Below, in pieces: positions 46,937-56,012 of a stretch of 64,000 nt of DNA. The translations under genes and the position numbers were made by a program. Every line of letters starts with the position of its first letter. Position 1 is the first letter of the stretch. The notes under the pieces were generated by a model. That model searched no databases. It was given only the letters and a program-made list of their open reading frames with translations, and was not told the origin of the DNA. Source of the DNA: Mesorhizobium_K quangtriensis (GTDB taxonomy: Bacteria > Pseudomonadota > Alphaproteobacteria > Rhizobiales > Rhizobiaceae); the NCBI RefSeq assembly GCF_040081925.1, contig NZ_JBEBMF010000001.1:186001-250000 (forward strand). The letters are read 5' to 3'.

Positions 46937-47962
46937 ATGACCGAATCAAAAGCCATGATCCTCGGCTGTCACGGCAAGTCGCTCAGCCGCGAAGAAGTCC
47001 GCTTCTACCGAGGCGAAGTCCCTTGGGGCTTCATCCTCTTCGCCCGCAACATCGGCGAACCCGAACAGATCCGCGATCTGGTCGCCGAGATGCGCGATTG
47101 CGTGAACCGTCCCGATGCACCTGTCTTCATCGATCAGGAAGGCGGTCGCGTCCAGCGCATCCGCCCGCCGCTTGCTCCGAACTATCCCGCCGGCGCAGCG
47201 CTTGGCGCGATCTGGCAGGACGACCACGAGGCCGGTGAACGCGCAACATGGCTGCTTGCCCGGCTCCATGCCTTCGACCTGCTGCGGTACGGCATCACGG
47301 CGGATTGCCTGCCGGTTCTCGACGTGCCTATTGAAGGCGCCAGCGACGTCATCGGCGCGCGCGCCTACGGCAAGAAGCCGGAGGCGGTGACCGCTCTCGG
47401 CCGCGCCGCCGCTGAGGGGCTGATGTCCGGTGGGGTGTTGCCCGTGATGAAGCATATCCCCGGACATGGGCGCGCCTTCTCCGATACGCATTTCGAGTTG
47501 CCGACTGTCGATACGAAGCTTGGCGACCTGCAGCGCCACGACTTCGTGCCGTTCCGAGAACTTGCCTATCTGCCGATGGCAATGACGGCCCATGTCATTT
47601 TCAGTGCGATTGATCCCGACAATCCGGCGACCACCTCCGGCAAGGTCATCGAGGAAGTGGTTCGCGGCGAAATCGGCTTCGACGGCCTGTTGATGAGCGA
47701 CGACACCTCGATGAAGGCGCTTTCTGGGGATTTCCCGTCGAAAGCCGCCGCGATCCTTGCGGCGGGCTGCGATATCGTCCTTCACTGCAATGGGGAAATG
47801 GAGGAAATGGCGGGCATCGCGTCCCGCACCAAGGGCCTCCAGGGACTGTCCCTTGAGAGGGCGAAGCGCGCGCTTTCCTTCATCAAGGACCGAGACAACG
47901 CCGACGAAGCGGAAATCCGCGCAGAGTTCGCGACCTACTTCCGCGAGACGGCAGTGGCGTAG
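46937..47962 (+). CDS. nagZ: beta-N-acetylhexosaminidase
   Basis: A 341-residue family 3 glycosidase releasing GlcNAc from GlcNAc-1,6-anhydro-MurNAc peptides during peptidoglycan recycling. The catalytic loop is KHIPGHGRAFSDTHFELP near residue 175, and the nucleophile Asp is in LLMSDDTSMKAL near residue 255. FIDQEGGRVQRI is the N-terminal signature. It fits with the MurU-like and AmgK-like genes elsewhere in the window. Confidence 0.95.
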   Translation: MTESKAMILGCHGKSLSREEVRFYRGEVPWGFILFARNIGEPEQIRDLVAEMRDCVNRPDAPVFIDQEGGRVQRIRPPLAPNYPAGAALGAIWQDDHEAGERATWLLARLHAFDLLRYGITADCLPVLDVPIEGASDVIGARAYGKKPEAVTALGRAAAEGLMSGGVLPVMKHIPGHGRAFSDTHFELPTVDTKLGDLQRHDFVPFRELAYLPMAMTAHVIFSAIDPDNPATTSGKVIEEVVRGEIGFDGLLMSDDTSMKALSGDFPSKAAAILAAGCDIVLHCNGEMEEMAGIASRTKGLQGLSLERAKRALSFIKDRDNADEAEIRAEFATYFRETAVA

Positions 47963-47977
47963 CAGAAGGATACGACC

Positions 47978-48826
47978 TTGGCGGAAGCCACGGAGATCAA
48001 GGCGGGCAAGGCCGCACCGATGGACCGCCTCTGGGCCGCGGACAACGACGAATCGCGGGCGACCGACGATCCGTCGCTTGTGGTCGATGTCGCCGGCTTC
48101 GAGGGTCCGCTCGACCTGTTGCTGCACTTGGCGCGCAGCCAGAAGGTCGATCTGGCCCGGATTTCGGTGCTTGCGCTTGCGGAGCAATATCTAGTATTCA
48201 TCGAAACCGCTCGCAAGCTGCGGCTCGAACTCGCCGCCGACTATCTCGTCATGGCTGCCTGGCTGGCCTTCCTCAAGTCCAAGCTGCTCATTCCCAAGCA
48301 GCCCGGCGAGGAGGGCGAGAGCGGCGAGGAAATGGCTGCCGTCCTGCAGTTCCGCCTCAAGCGTCTGGAAGCGATGCGCGACGCTGCCGCTCGGCTCGTC
48401 AACCGCAACAGGCTTGGACGCGACGTCTTTGCGCGCGGCATGCCTGAACTCGTGATCATCGAAAAGCGCAACGAATGGTCCGCGACGCTCTACGACCTGC
48501 TCACCGCTTACGCTTCGCAGCGTCAGCGCCAGGCGGTTGATCATGTGCGCATCGCCAAGCGCGGCGTCTGGTCGCTCAAGGACGCGCGCGACATCCTTAC
48601 CCGCATGGTGGGCGACCTGAAGGAATGGACGGCGCTCGACAAGTTCCTCATCGACTATCTGGCAAGCCCGGAAGATCGCGCCACCGCGATCGCCAGTTCC
48701 TTTGCCGCAAGCCTTGAGCTCATCCGGGAAGGCATGCTTGAGGCGCGCCAGGATGAGGCCTTCGCTCCGCTGTATCTTCGCGGGCGGCAGCAAGAGGCCA
48801 GAAAAACCATCGAGGTGGTAGCATGA
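47978..48826 (+). CDS. scpA: segregation and condensation protein A
   Basis: A 282-residue kleisin linking the heads of SMC. The N-terminal FEGPLDLLLHLARSQKVDLARI is the typical ScpA signature, and a C-terminal winged helix follows. The TTG start at 47978 has AGAAGGA 7 bases upstream. It overlaps scpB by 4 bases, and the products form the SMC-ScpAB condensin acting on chromosome segregation. Confidence 0.95.
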   Translation: MAEATEIKAGKAAPMDRLWAADNDESRATDDPSLVVDVAGFEGPLDLLLHLARSQKVDLARISVLALAEQYLVFIETARKLRLELAADYLVMAAWLAFLKSKLLIPKQPGEEGESGEEMAAVLQFRLKRLEAMRDAAARLVNRNRLGRDVFARGMPELVIIEKRNEWSATLYDLLTAYASQRQRQAVDHVRIAKRGVWSLKDARDILTRMVGDLKEWTALDKFLIDYLASPEDRATAIASSFAASLELIREGMLEARQDEAFAPLYLRGRQQEARKTIEVVA

Positions 48827-49575
48827 CCGAAGGCGGCTCTATCGTCCCGTTTCCGCTCTCCGACACCGCTGTCGAGGCTGATGAGGCGGATGAAACCATG
48901 GTTCGCAACCCGGCCGAGCGGCTGCACATGGCCGAGGCCGTGCGCATGGCCGAGGCCATCATCTTTGCCAGCGCGGAACCTGTGAGCGAAAAGCAGATCG
49001 GCCAGCGTTTGCCCGACGGCATCGACGTTCCGGCTGTCATGGCCGAGCTTCAGCAGACTTACGAGCGTCGCGGCGTCAACCTCGTGCATGTCGGTGACGG
49101 CTGGGCATTTCGCACAGCAGGCGACCTCGCCTTCCTGATGAGCCGTGACAGCGTCCAGCAGAAAAAGCTGTCGCGCGCAGCGCTCGAAGTCTTGGCCATC
49201 ATCGCCTACCACCAGCCGGTCACCCGAGCCGAGATCGAGGACATTCGCGGCGTCGAGACGTCCAAGGGCACACTCGACACGCTCATGGAAACCGGTTGGA
49301 TCCGCATGCGCGGCCGCCGCCGCACTCCGGGCCGCCCCGTCACCTATGGCACCACCGACAGCTTCCTCGATCACTTCGCGCTTGAGGAACTTCGCGACCT
49401 GCCAGGTATCGACGAGCTGAAGGGGGCCGGCCTGCTCTCGACCCGCATGCCGGCGAACTTCTCTATACCGGTACCGCCAAGTGATCCGGATCTCTTGACC
49501 GAGGACGAGGATCCGATGACCGACGTCGACCTCGAGGAACTCGGTCTGTTGACACCCAAGGTCACAGATGATTGA
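48823..49575 (+). CDS. scpB: segregation and condensation protein B
   Basis: A 250-residue tandem winged-helix protein. ALEVLAIIAYHQPVTRAEIE and RGRRRTPGRPVTYGTTDSFL are the family signatures, and an acidic C-terminal tail follows. It binds ScpA in the SMC complex. It starts in a 4-base overlap with scpA. Confidence 0.95.
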   Translation: MTEGGSIVPFPLSDTAVEADEADETMVRNPAERLHMAEAVRMAEAIIFASAEPVSEKQIGQRLPDGIDVPAVMAELQQTYERRGVNLVHVGDGWAFRTAGDLAFLMSRDSVQQKKLSRAALEVLAIIAYHQPVTRAEIEDIRGVETSKGTLDTLMETGWIRMRGRRRTPGRPVTYGTTDSFLDHFALEELRDLPGIDELKGAGLLSTRMPANFSIPVPPSDPDLLTEDEDPMTDVDLEELGLLTPKVTDD

Positions 49576-49623
49576 CCCACGATCGGGGACGGCTGTGTTG
49601 CCTGAGGTCCCCCGGAGCGTGGT

Positions 49624-50745
49624 TTGAAGGTCCAGCGCAGTGATTTTGAGGTAGCGTCCGCGCCTTCACGAGTGACCGCGGGCGTTACGTTTGCCGCGCG
49701 GCTGGCGTTCGAGCACATCAGCCACGCCTTCAGCGCGGGACGCGATACCTTATCGGATGTCTCGTTCTCCGCCGAGCCCGGCGAAGTCCTTTGCCTTCTC
49801 GGACCCTCCGGCTCGGGCAAGACGACGCTCCTACGCATTGCTGCGGGCATCGAGCCGCAGACATCCGGCCGCGTGCTGCTCAACGACCGCGAGATCGCCG
49901 GCCCCTCGACCTTCCTGCCGCCGGAACAGCGTTCAATCGGCCTTGTCTTCCAGGACTATGCGCTGTTTCCGCACCTCACCATCCTCGACAATGTCCGCTT
50001 CGGCCTGACGGCCATGGCGCGCGAGGACGCACGTCGCGAGGCGCTGATCGCGTTGGCGCGCGTTGGACTGGAGCATCGCGCCGGCTCACTTCCGCACCTG
50101 CTGTCCGGTGGTGAACAGCAGCGCGTGGCGCTGGCCCGCGCCCTTGCGCCTCGCCCCGCCGTTCTTCTGATGGACGAACCCTTCTCAGGGCTCGATTCAC
50201 GGCTGAAGGATAGCGTCAGGGCCGAAACGCTTGCGATCCTGCGCGAAAGCCGCGCCACGGCCATCGTCGTCACACATGACGCAGAGGAAGCGATGCGCCT
50301 GGGCGACCGGATCGCACTTCTGAAGGCCGGCCGTCTGGTCCAGGCCGGCCGCGCCGAGGATCTGTACCTCAACCCAGCCAACCTGTTTGTCGCGGGCTTC
50401 TTCTCCGAACTGAACCTGTTCGATGCCCGGGTTTCCGGAGGTTTTGCAGACACGCCGGTCGGAATGATCGAGGTTCCCGGCATCCCGGACGGCGTAAAAG
50501 TGACGGTAGCCGTCAGGCTTTCCGGCTTCGAGATCGGCGACGAAGGCCACGATTTCCAGGCGCGAATCCTGTCCAGGCGCTATCTGGGCGTCGTCGAACT
50601 GCTTGAGTTTGCGGTTTCCGGCGCGGAAAAACCGGTCAGGGCGCGCATCCGCTGCGGCGCTTTGTCCTCCGGTGCACGAGATATCTGGCTTTCATTGCGC
50701 AAGTCTGACGTACTTGTGTTTGAAACTGGCGACGAAAACGCATAG
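49624..50745 (+). CDS. orphan ABC transporter ATP-binding protein (FbpC/PotA-like)
   Basis: A 373-residue ATPase with Walker A GPSGSGKTT, Q-loop VFQDYALFPHLT, signature LLSGGEQQR, Walker B LLMDEPFSGLD and H-loop VTHDAEEA. A C-terminal regulatory TOBE-like domain of about 130 residues resembles Fe3+/polyamine/sulfate import ATPases. No permease or binding protein is adjacent; it lies between scpB and tatA on the same strand. The TTG start at 49624 follows GGAGCG. The substrate is unknown. Confidence 0.85.
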   Translation: MKVQRSDFEVASAPSRVTAGVTFAARLAFEHISHAFSAGRDTLSDVSFSAEPGEVLCLLGPSGSGKTTLLRIAAGIEPQTSGRVLLNDREIAGPSTFLPPEQRSIGLVFQDYALFPHLTILDNVRFGLTAMAREDARREALIALARVGLEHRAGSLPHLLSGGEQQRVALARALAPRPAVLLMDEPFSGLDSRLKDSVRAETLAILRESRATAIVVTHDAEEAMRLGDRIALLKAGRLVQAGRAEDLYLNPANLFVAGFFSELNLFDARVSGGFADTPVGMIEVPGIPDGVKVTVAVRLSGFEIGDEGHDFQARILSRRYLGVVELLEFAVSGAEKPVRARIRCGALSSGARDIWLSLRKSDVLVFETGDENA

Positions 50746-50779
50746 ATCGTAGCCAGGGAAAAACAGGAAGAATGTAACA

Positions 50780-51001
50780 ATGGGTTCCTTTTCAATCTGG
50801 CACTGGCTGATCGTGCTGGTCGTCGTGCTCCTGGTCTTCGGCCGTGGCAAGATTCCTGAGCTGATGGGTGACATGGCCAAGGGCATCAAGAGCTTCAAAA
50901 AGGGCATGGCCGACGACGATACGGCCGACGAGCCCAAGACGGTCGAACATCGCGTGGACGAATCGGTGACCGCTGGCAAGGAAAAGGCCTCGAAGAGCTG
51001 A
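50780..51001 (+). CDS. tatA: Sec-independent protein translocase TatA
   Basis: A 73-residue TatA with one N-terminal TM helix, the hinge FGRGKIPELMGD and an amphipathic helix (KGIKSFKKGM), then a charged tail. TatA oligomers form the channel for folded twin-arginine proteins. It begins 34 bases after the ABC ATPase. Confidence 0.97.
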   Translation: MGSFSIWHWLIVLVVVLLVFGRGKIPELMGDMAKGIKSFKKGMADDDTADEPKTVEHRVDESVTAGKEKASKS

Positions 51002-51049
51002 ATTCCGTTCGCGGAATGATCGGCCTGCCTGGAAGCCGGAACGAAAGCC

Positions 51050-51676
51050 ATGTTTGAGATCGGCTGGACCGAGATGCTGGTGATTGCGGTCATCATGATC
51101 GTGGTCGTTGGCCCGAAGGATTTGCCGAAAATGCTGCGCACCTTCGGCCGCACTACGGCCAAGCTGCGCTCCATGGCCGGCGACTTCCAGCGTCAGTTCA
51201 ACGACGCGCTCAAGGAGGCCGAACTTGACGACGTCAAGAAGTCGGTGGATTCGCTCAAGAGCCTCAATCCGGCCAACGAGATCAAGAAGCAGCTGAATCC
51301 ATTCGAGAAGGCCGCGGCCGACGTGCGGTCCGGGCTCGACACGCTGAAGCCAAAACCTCCCGAGTCAGCCTCGCCGGTTACCCATGCGGCCGAGCCGCTG
51401 AAGGCAGGGCCGACAAACGAGGAACCGTCTTCTGCCATTCCGGCAGCGTCGGGGGTGGTTGCAGCGGCTGTCGGCGTGCCCGACCCTTCCGCACCGCCTT
51501 CACCCGCTGCGCCGCAGGAAGCCGCGGTCAAGCCCGCTGCCAAAAAGGCAAAACCAAAGGCCGAAAAGGTGGCGAAGGCTCCCGTCGCTGAGACCGTGCC
51601 GCTTGAAGAAGCCGTGGCGGAGGCAAAGCCGAAGGCTGCGCCACGCAAGAAAAAAACCGAAAGCAGCGCGCCGTGA
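51050..51676 (+). CDS. tatB: Sec-independent protein translocase TatB
   Basis: A 208-residue TatB. The N-terminal helix MFEIGWTEMLVIAVIMIVVVGPKDLP and adjacent amphipathic helix are typical. The long C-terminal tail is rich in Ala, Pro and Lys. With TatC it forms the twin-arginine receptor. It overlaps tatC by 4 bases (GTGA). Confidence 0.96.
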   Translation: MFEIGWTEMLVIAVIMIVVVGPKDLPKMLRTFGRTTAKLRSMAGDFQRQFNDALKEAELDDVKKSVDSLKSLNPANEIKKQLNPFEKAAADVRSGLDTLKPKPPESASPVTHAAEPLKAGPTNEEPSSAIPAASGVVAAAVGVPDPSAPPSPAAPQEAAVKPAAKKAKPKAEKVAKAPVAETVPLEEAVAEAKPKAAPRKKKTESSAP

Positions 51677-52542
51677 CCAACACCGATCAGGACGAGGTCG
51701 ACAAGTCTTCGGCCCCACTCATCGAGCACCTGATCGAGCTGCGCAAACGGCTGATGTGGTCGATCGGTGGCTTCTTTATCGCTTTCCTGGTCTGCTTCTT
51801 CTTCGCCAAGCAGCTCTTCAACTTGCTCGTCATTCCCTTCCAGTGGGCGGTTTCCTGGGCTGGTCTGGATGACCAGACGGTCGAACTGATCTACACCGCG
51901 CCGCAGGAATTCTTCTTCACCCAGATCAAGCTTGCCATGTTCGGCGGCCTCGTGATCGCCTTTCCGCTGATCGCCACGCAGATCTACAAGTTCATCGCGC
52001 CGGGCCTCTACAAGAACGAAAGGAACGCGTTCCTGCCGTTCCTGATCGCCTCGCCCATCCTGTTCCTCATGGGCGCTGCGCTCGTCTACTTCTTCTTCAC
52101 CCCGATGGTGATGTGGTTCTTCCTCGCCATGCAGCAGAGCGGTGGCGAAGGCGAAGTCCAGATCTCGCTGCTGCCGAAGGTTTCGGAATATCTCAGCCTC
52201 ATCATGACGCTGATCTTTTCCTTCGGTCTGGTGTTTCAGCTTCCCGTGGTCACGACACTGATGGCGCGCGTCGGGATGCTGTCCTCGCAGGCGCTCGCGG
52301 ACAAGCGCAAATGGGCGATCGTCATCGCCTTTGTCGTCGCGGCCGTCCTGACCCCGCCCGACCCTGTTAGCCAGATCGGATTGGCAGTGCCGACGATCAT
52401 TCTTTACGAGGTGTCGATCTGGGCGGCGCGCTGGGTGGAGCGAAAGCGCGAAGCCGAGCGACTCGCACGCGAGCGCAAGGAAGCGGAAGAAGCGGCTGCC
52501 GAGAAAGAAGCTCCGGTCACTGCCGAGGCAGGCACGACCTGA
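51673..52542 (+). CDS. tatC: Sec-independent protein translocase TatC
   Basis: A 289-residue six-helix TatC, the twin-arginine signal receptor. LIEHLIELRKRL at the N-terminus and FIAPGLYKNERNAFLPF are family signatures. The GTG start at 51673 overlaps the tatB stop. The C-terminal tail is charged. In many Rhizobiales serS follows; here a different gene follows after 208 bases. Confidence 0.97.
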   Translation: MTNTDQDEVDKSSAPLIEHLIELRKRLMWSIGGFFIAFLVCFFFAKQLFNLLVIPFQWAVSWAGLDDQTVELIYTAPQEFFFTQIKLAMFGGLVIAFPLIATQIYKFIAPGLYKNERNAFLPFLIASPILFLMGAALVYFFFTPMVMWFFLAMQQSGGEGEVQISLLPKVSEYLSLIMTLIFSFGLVFQLPVVTTLMARVGMLSSQALADKRKWAIVIAFVVAAVLTPPDPVSQIGLAVPTIILYEVSIWAARWVERKREAERLARERKEAEEAAAEKEAPVTAEAGTT

Positions 52543-52750
52543 ATTTTAGCGTTCCGGCCTGCGTTACCAGCGCCGGCGTCGATTCCGGTTCTGTGACTTT
52601 CGCCCGGGCCGTCTCCCCCTCAGGGAATGCGAGAAGAGGTTTCGTAGGGCTAGTACCGTTGCCGAAGGCGGTACACTGCGTCTTTCGGCACCCCATTGAA
52701 GCCGCGCCTTTACCCTGCCAACCTGCGGACATGAAAAACCGGCTGGCCGC
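52543..52750. other. tatC-cyclase intergenic region with a hairpin
   Basis: No gene is seen in these 208 bases. GTACCG (52653-52658) and CGGTAC (52669-52674) form a 6-bp hairpin upstream of the cyclase; no T run follows. The cyclase promoter should lie here. Confidence 0.35.
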
Positions 52751-54478
52751 ATGACCTCAATCCCCACGCACGGCACAAGCGGCAAAAAGTCCGGCGAGCA
52801 GTTGCTGCGTTCGGCACGGCTCATATCGGGCCTGATCCTTATGGTCTTCGTGACCATGCACATCACCAACCTCGCGCTGAACCTTTTCTCCATCGAGACG
52901 GCCGATGCCGCGCTCCGGTGGCTGATGAACCCATGGCGCAGCGTTCCCGGAGCCATCCTGCTCTACGGCGCTGCGACGATACATGTCGTGTTGGTCCTGC
53001 GCACGCTCTACCTCCGGCGCACGCTGCGCATGCCGTTCAAGGAGGCGGCGCAGACCGTGCTCGGGCTTTTCATCCCGCTGCTGATCGCCGAGCATGTCAT
53101 CGGAACCCGTGTCTACAGCACGATGACGGGCACCGATATCGACTACGAATTCGTCGTCCGCTCCCTGTGGATCGATGCGCCATTGGTAGGGCTGAAGCAG
53201 GTGGTGGCGCTGCTCGTCATCTGGGCGCATGGCTGTCTCGGGCTGCATTTCTGGCTGCGCTACCGCGATTGGTATCCCGCCTTCGCGCCATATCTGCTGA
53301 TCGGCGCCGTCCTCCTTCCGGTGCTGGGACTTCTGGGTTTCGCCGACGCGGGCAAGGCCTTGGAGGGGCTCGCGCGGCCTCCCTTGCCGGAGGGCCTCAC
53401 GCTAGAACGGGTTACCGAAGCGTACGCAACGAAAGACGCGCTTCTGCATATGGCCTATGCGATAGCGGCAGCGGCGATCCTGTCGACGCTGTTGCTGCGC
53501 GGACTGCGCCAGACGCTGGCTCGCCGCAACAGGATCGAGGTCCGTTACGAAAGCGGGCAGTCCGTCAGGGTCCCCAAGGGCACCAGCGTCCTCGAGGCCA
53601 GTCGCATCGGCGGCATCCCGCACTATTCCGTTTGCGGTGGCCGGGGGCGCTGCTCCACCTGCCGTGTCCGGGTCACGGCGGGTAGCGATGAACTTCCCGA
53701 CGCCGGGCCGGTCGAGAGCGCAACCCTCACGCGAATTCACGCCGGGCCGGACGTGCGGCTGGCCTGCCAGCTGCGGCCCACCGGCAATCTCACCGTGCTT
53801 CCCCTTCTCGCGGCAGACCGAGAGCGCGCGCTGCCGGCAGGCGTAAGAACCGCGACCCCAGGCCGCGAACGTGAAATCGCGGTCCTCTTCTGCGACATCA
53901 GAAGCTTCACCGCGCTCGCCGACCGGCGGCTGCCCTATGACATCGTGTTCCTGCTTAACCGCTATTTTGCCATCGTCGGCAAGGCGGTCGAGGAAGCGGG
54001 CGGGCGGCTAGACAAGTTCATCGGCGATGGGGCGATGGCGTTGTTCGGGCTCGATAGTTCGGCGGCGGACGCCTGTCGTCAGGCTCTCGAGGCCTCCGCT
54101 GCTATCATCAACGAACTCGACCGGTTGAGTGAAGAGCTCGCCGGCGAGATTCCCGCGCCGCTCCGGGTCGCGATAGGCATTCATGCCGGGCCTGCGATCG
54201 TCGGGGCAATGGGCTATGGCGGCGTCATGAACGTCACGGCGATCGGCGATACCGTCAACGTCGCGAGCCGGCTGGAGACGACGGCCAAGGAATTCAACGC
54301 CGCCATCGTAGTATCCGATACGGTAGTCAGGCTTTCCGGCCTCGATCTCTCGCCATACGAGGAGCATGAGGTTGCGATCCGCGGCAGCGCACGACCGCTC
54401 CATGTCCGGGTGGTGCCGCAGAGCGAAAGATTGCCGCGGGGTTTCGCAACAGCGCTGGCGGCACAGTCGGCCGCGTGA
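52751..54478 (+). CDS. cyaC: CyaC-like adenylate cyclase with histidine-rich membrane anchor and [2Fe-2S] domain
   Basis: A 575-residue three-part protein. Residues about 20-255 form a six-helix anchor with membrane His at 37, 78, 115, 160 and 166, recalling the diheme-b anchor of succinate:quinone reductases. Residues about 262-352 form a plant-type ferredoxin domain with Cys295, Cys301, Cys304 and Cys339. Residues about 373-560 form a class III cyclase with metal Asp382 and Asp426 and Lys422 (DKFIGD) favouring ATP. The layout matches Sinorhizobium CyaC, reported as a quinone-redox-responsive cyclase. It should make cAMP in response to respiratory state. Confidence 0.85.
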   Translation: MTSIPTHGTSGKKSGEQLLRSARLISGLILMVFVTMHITNLALNLFSIETADAALRWLMNPWRSVPGAILLYGAATIHVVLVLRTLYLRRTLRMPFKEAAQTVLGLFIPLLIAEHVIGTRVYSTMTGTDIDYEFVVRSLWIDAPLVGLKQVVALLVIWAHGCLGLHFWLRYRDWYPAFAPYLLIGAVLLPVLGLLGFADAGKALEGLARPPLPEGLTLERVTEAYATKDALLHMAYAIAAAAILSTLLLRGLRQTLARRNRIEVRYESGQSVRVPKGTSVLEASRIGGIPHYSVCGGRGRCSTCRVRVTAGSDELPDAGPVESATLTRIHAGPDVRLACQLRPTGNLTVLPLLAADRERALPAGVRTATPGREREIAVLFCDIRSFTALADRRLPYDIVFLLNRYFAIVGKAVEEAGGRLDKFIGDGAMALFGLDSSAADACRQALEASAAIINELDRLSEELAGEIPAPLRVAIGIHAGPAIVGAMGYGGVMNVTAIGDTVNVASRLETTAKEFNAAIVVSDTVVRLSGLDLSPYEEHEVAIRGSARPLHVRVVPQSERLPRGFATALAAQSAA

Positions 54479-54582
54479 CGCAGGGAAACCACGAACTCCC
54501 GGATTTCTGCAGGCAATTGGCACTTCAGCGTCGATTTGCGCCGCGAAATGTGCAGAAGGGGGGGAGGAACAAGGAACGCACG

Positions 54583-55218
54583 ATGACGCCAAAGGCGGTT
54601 TACTGGGACATGGACGGCACGCTGATCGACAGCGAGCCGCTTCATGACGAAGCGCTTGTGTCGGCCATGAGGAGCGTTGGCATCGCTCCACCTGCCGATC
54701 TGCACGAACGAGTGCTCGGCATTGCCGCATGGCCTGTCTACGAAATGATGCGCGACGAGTTCGGCCTGAAACTCCCTTACGATGATTGGATCAGGCGGAA
54801 ATACAGCTACTACCTCGAACATGCGCCGAGGCTGAAGCCGCGTCCCGGTGCATTGGAGATTTTCCGCGATCTGCAACGCCTCGGCGTGGCGCAGGCGATC
54901 GTGTCGAACTCCGACCGCCTGATCGTCGATGCTAATCTGCGCGCAGTCGGCATCGTCGAGCCGGGCTTCAAGACGGTGTCACGCAACGACGTCGCCGAGG
55001 GCAAGCCGCATCCCGAGCCTTTCCTTCGTGCGGCCTGGCTTACCGGTATCGATCCGGCCGATACATTCGTGATGGAAGACAGCTTTACCGGCTCGCGCGC
55101 CGGACTTGCCGCCGGCATGCGCACCATCTTCTGGCCGGAACGGCCGATGAAGGGTCCCGAGGGCGCGCTTGTCGCCGCCACAGCCGAAGATGTGAGACGC
55201 CTGCTCGGTCTGCTTTAG
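54583..55218 (+). CDS. HAD-superfamily hydrolase, phosphatase-like
   Basis: A 211-residue HAD subfamily IA enzyme. Motif I WDMDGTLIDSEP (nucleophile Asp), motif II SNSD, motif III Lys in EGKPHPEPFL and motif IV MEDSFTGSRAG are all intact, with an alpha-helical cap between I and II. The start at 54583 follows AAGGAAC; a longer frame begins inside the cyclase end. The family includes phosphoglycolate and sugar phosphatases, and the substrate is not predictable. Confidence 0.88.
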   Translation: MTPKAVYWDMDGTLIDSEPLHDEALVSAMRSVGIAPPADLHERVLGIAAWPVYEMMRDEFGLKLPYDDWIRRKYSYYLEHAPRLKPRPGALEIFRDLQRLGVAQAIVSNSDRLIVDANLRAVGIVEPGFKTVSRNDVAEGKPHPEPFLRAAWLTGIDPADTFVMEDSFTGSRAGLAAGMRTIFWPERPMKGPEGALVAATAEDVRRLLGLL

Positions 55219-55295
55219 CCGCTTCTTTCGAGCCAGGATGTCGGAACCGCGCACGGCCATTCGTCCTTGAGGAATAAACCGAAAGGAGAAAGAGC

Positions 55296-56000
55296 ATGGA
55301 AAAATCCGTTCTTACGCCCGCCGGCGAACTGGCCCGCCTTCCATATCCCCACTTTCCCGGAGAGAGCGCCGCGTACCAGGAGGCACGTCGCGCACTTCTG
55401 GTTGAAGAGATCGAATTCCGCCGTCATATGACCAGACTGGTGGAGCAGCGGCGCTCGCTTCCGCCCGGCCCGGTGATCGAGAAGGACTATCGATTCCGGG
55501 ATGCCAATGGCGACGAACTGGGTCTGATCGATCTGTTCGGCGACAAGCACACGTTGGTCGCCTATTTCTGGATGTACGGACCGCAGCGCGCGCGTCCATG
55601 CTCGATGTGCACCAACTGGCTGGGTGCGGTGAACGGCAACGGCGCGGATATCGCGCAGCGTGTATCGTTGAAGATCCTGGGGCGCAGTCCTGTCGAACGC
55701 CAGCTTGCCTTCGCCGCTGAGCGGGGCTGGTCGAACCTCGATTTCGTGCAGACGGTCGGCGACGACTACGCCAACGATCTCGACCTGATCAACGATGACG
55801 GCAGCGAAAACCCGGCGCTGGTGGTCTACCGGCGCGACGGCGACAAGGTTAGGCTGTTCTGGGCGTCGGTCATGACCCGGGACATGGCCGATCCCGGACA
55901 GGATCCGCGTAACGCGCCCGATATCGCGTCGCTGTGGTCGATTCTCGACCTGACCCCCGAAGGGCGCGACCCGGACTGGTATCCGAAGTTGAGCTACTGA
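55296..56000 (+). CDS. DUF899 family thioredoxin-like protein
   Basis: A 234-residue protein with a thioredoxin-like fold. The hallmark segment YGPQRARPCSMCTNWLG holds a CxxC pair near residue 100, preceded by a peroxiredoxin-like strand VAYFWMYGP. DUF899 proteins are often annotated as dithiol-disulfide oxidoreductase-like, without proven function. Ribosome site AAAGGAGAAAG lies just before the start. It is convergent with ureG, with 12 bases between stops. Confidence 0.82.
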   Translation: MEKSVLTPAGELARLPYPHFPGESAAYQEARRALLVEEIEFRRHMTRLVEQRRSLPPGPVIEKDYRFRDANGDELGLIDLFGDKHTLVAYFWMYGPQRARPCSMCTNWLGAVNGNGADIAQRVSLKILGRSPVERQLAFAAERGWSNLDFVQTVGDDYANDLDLINDDGSENPALVVYRRDGDKVRLFWASVMTRDMADPGQDPRNAPDIASLWSILDLTPEGRDPDWYPKLSY

Positions 56001-56012
56001 GGTCGCCGCCGC

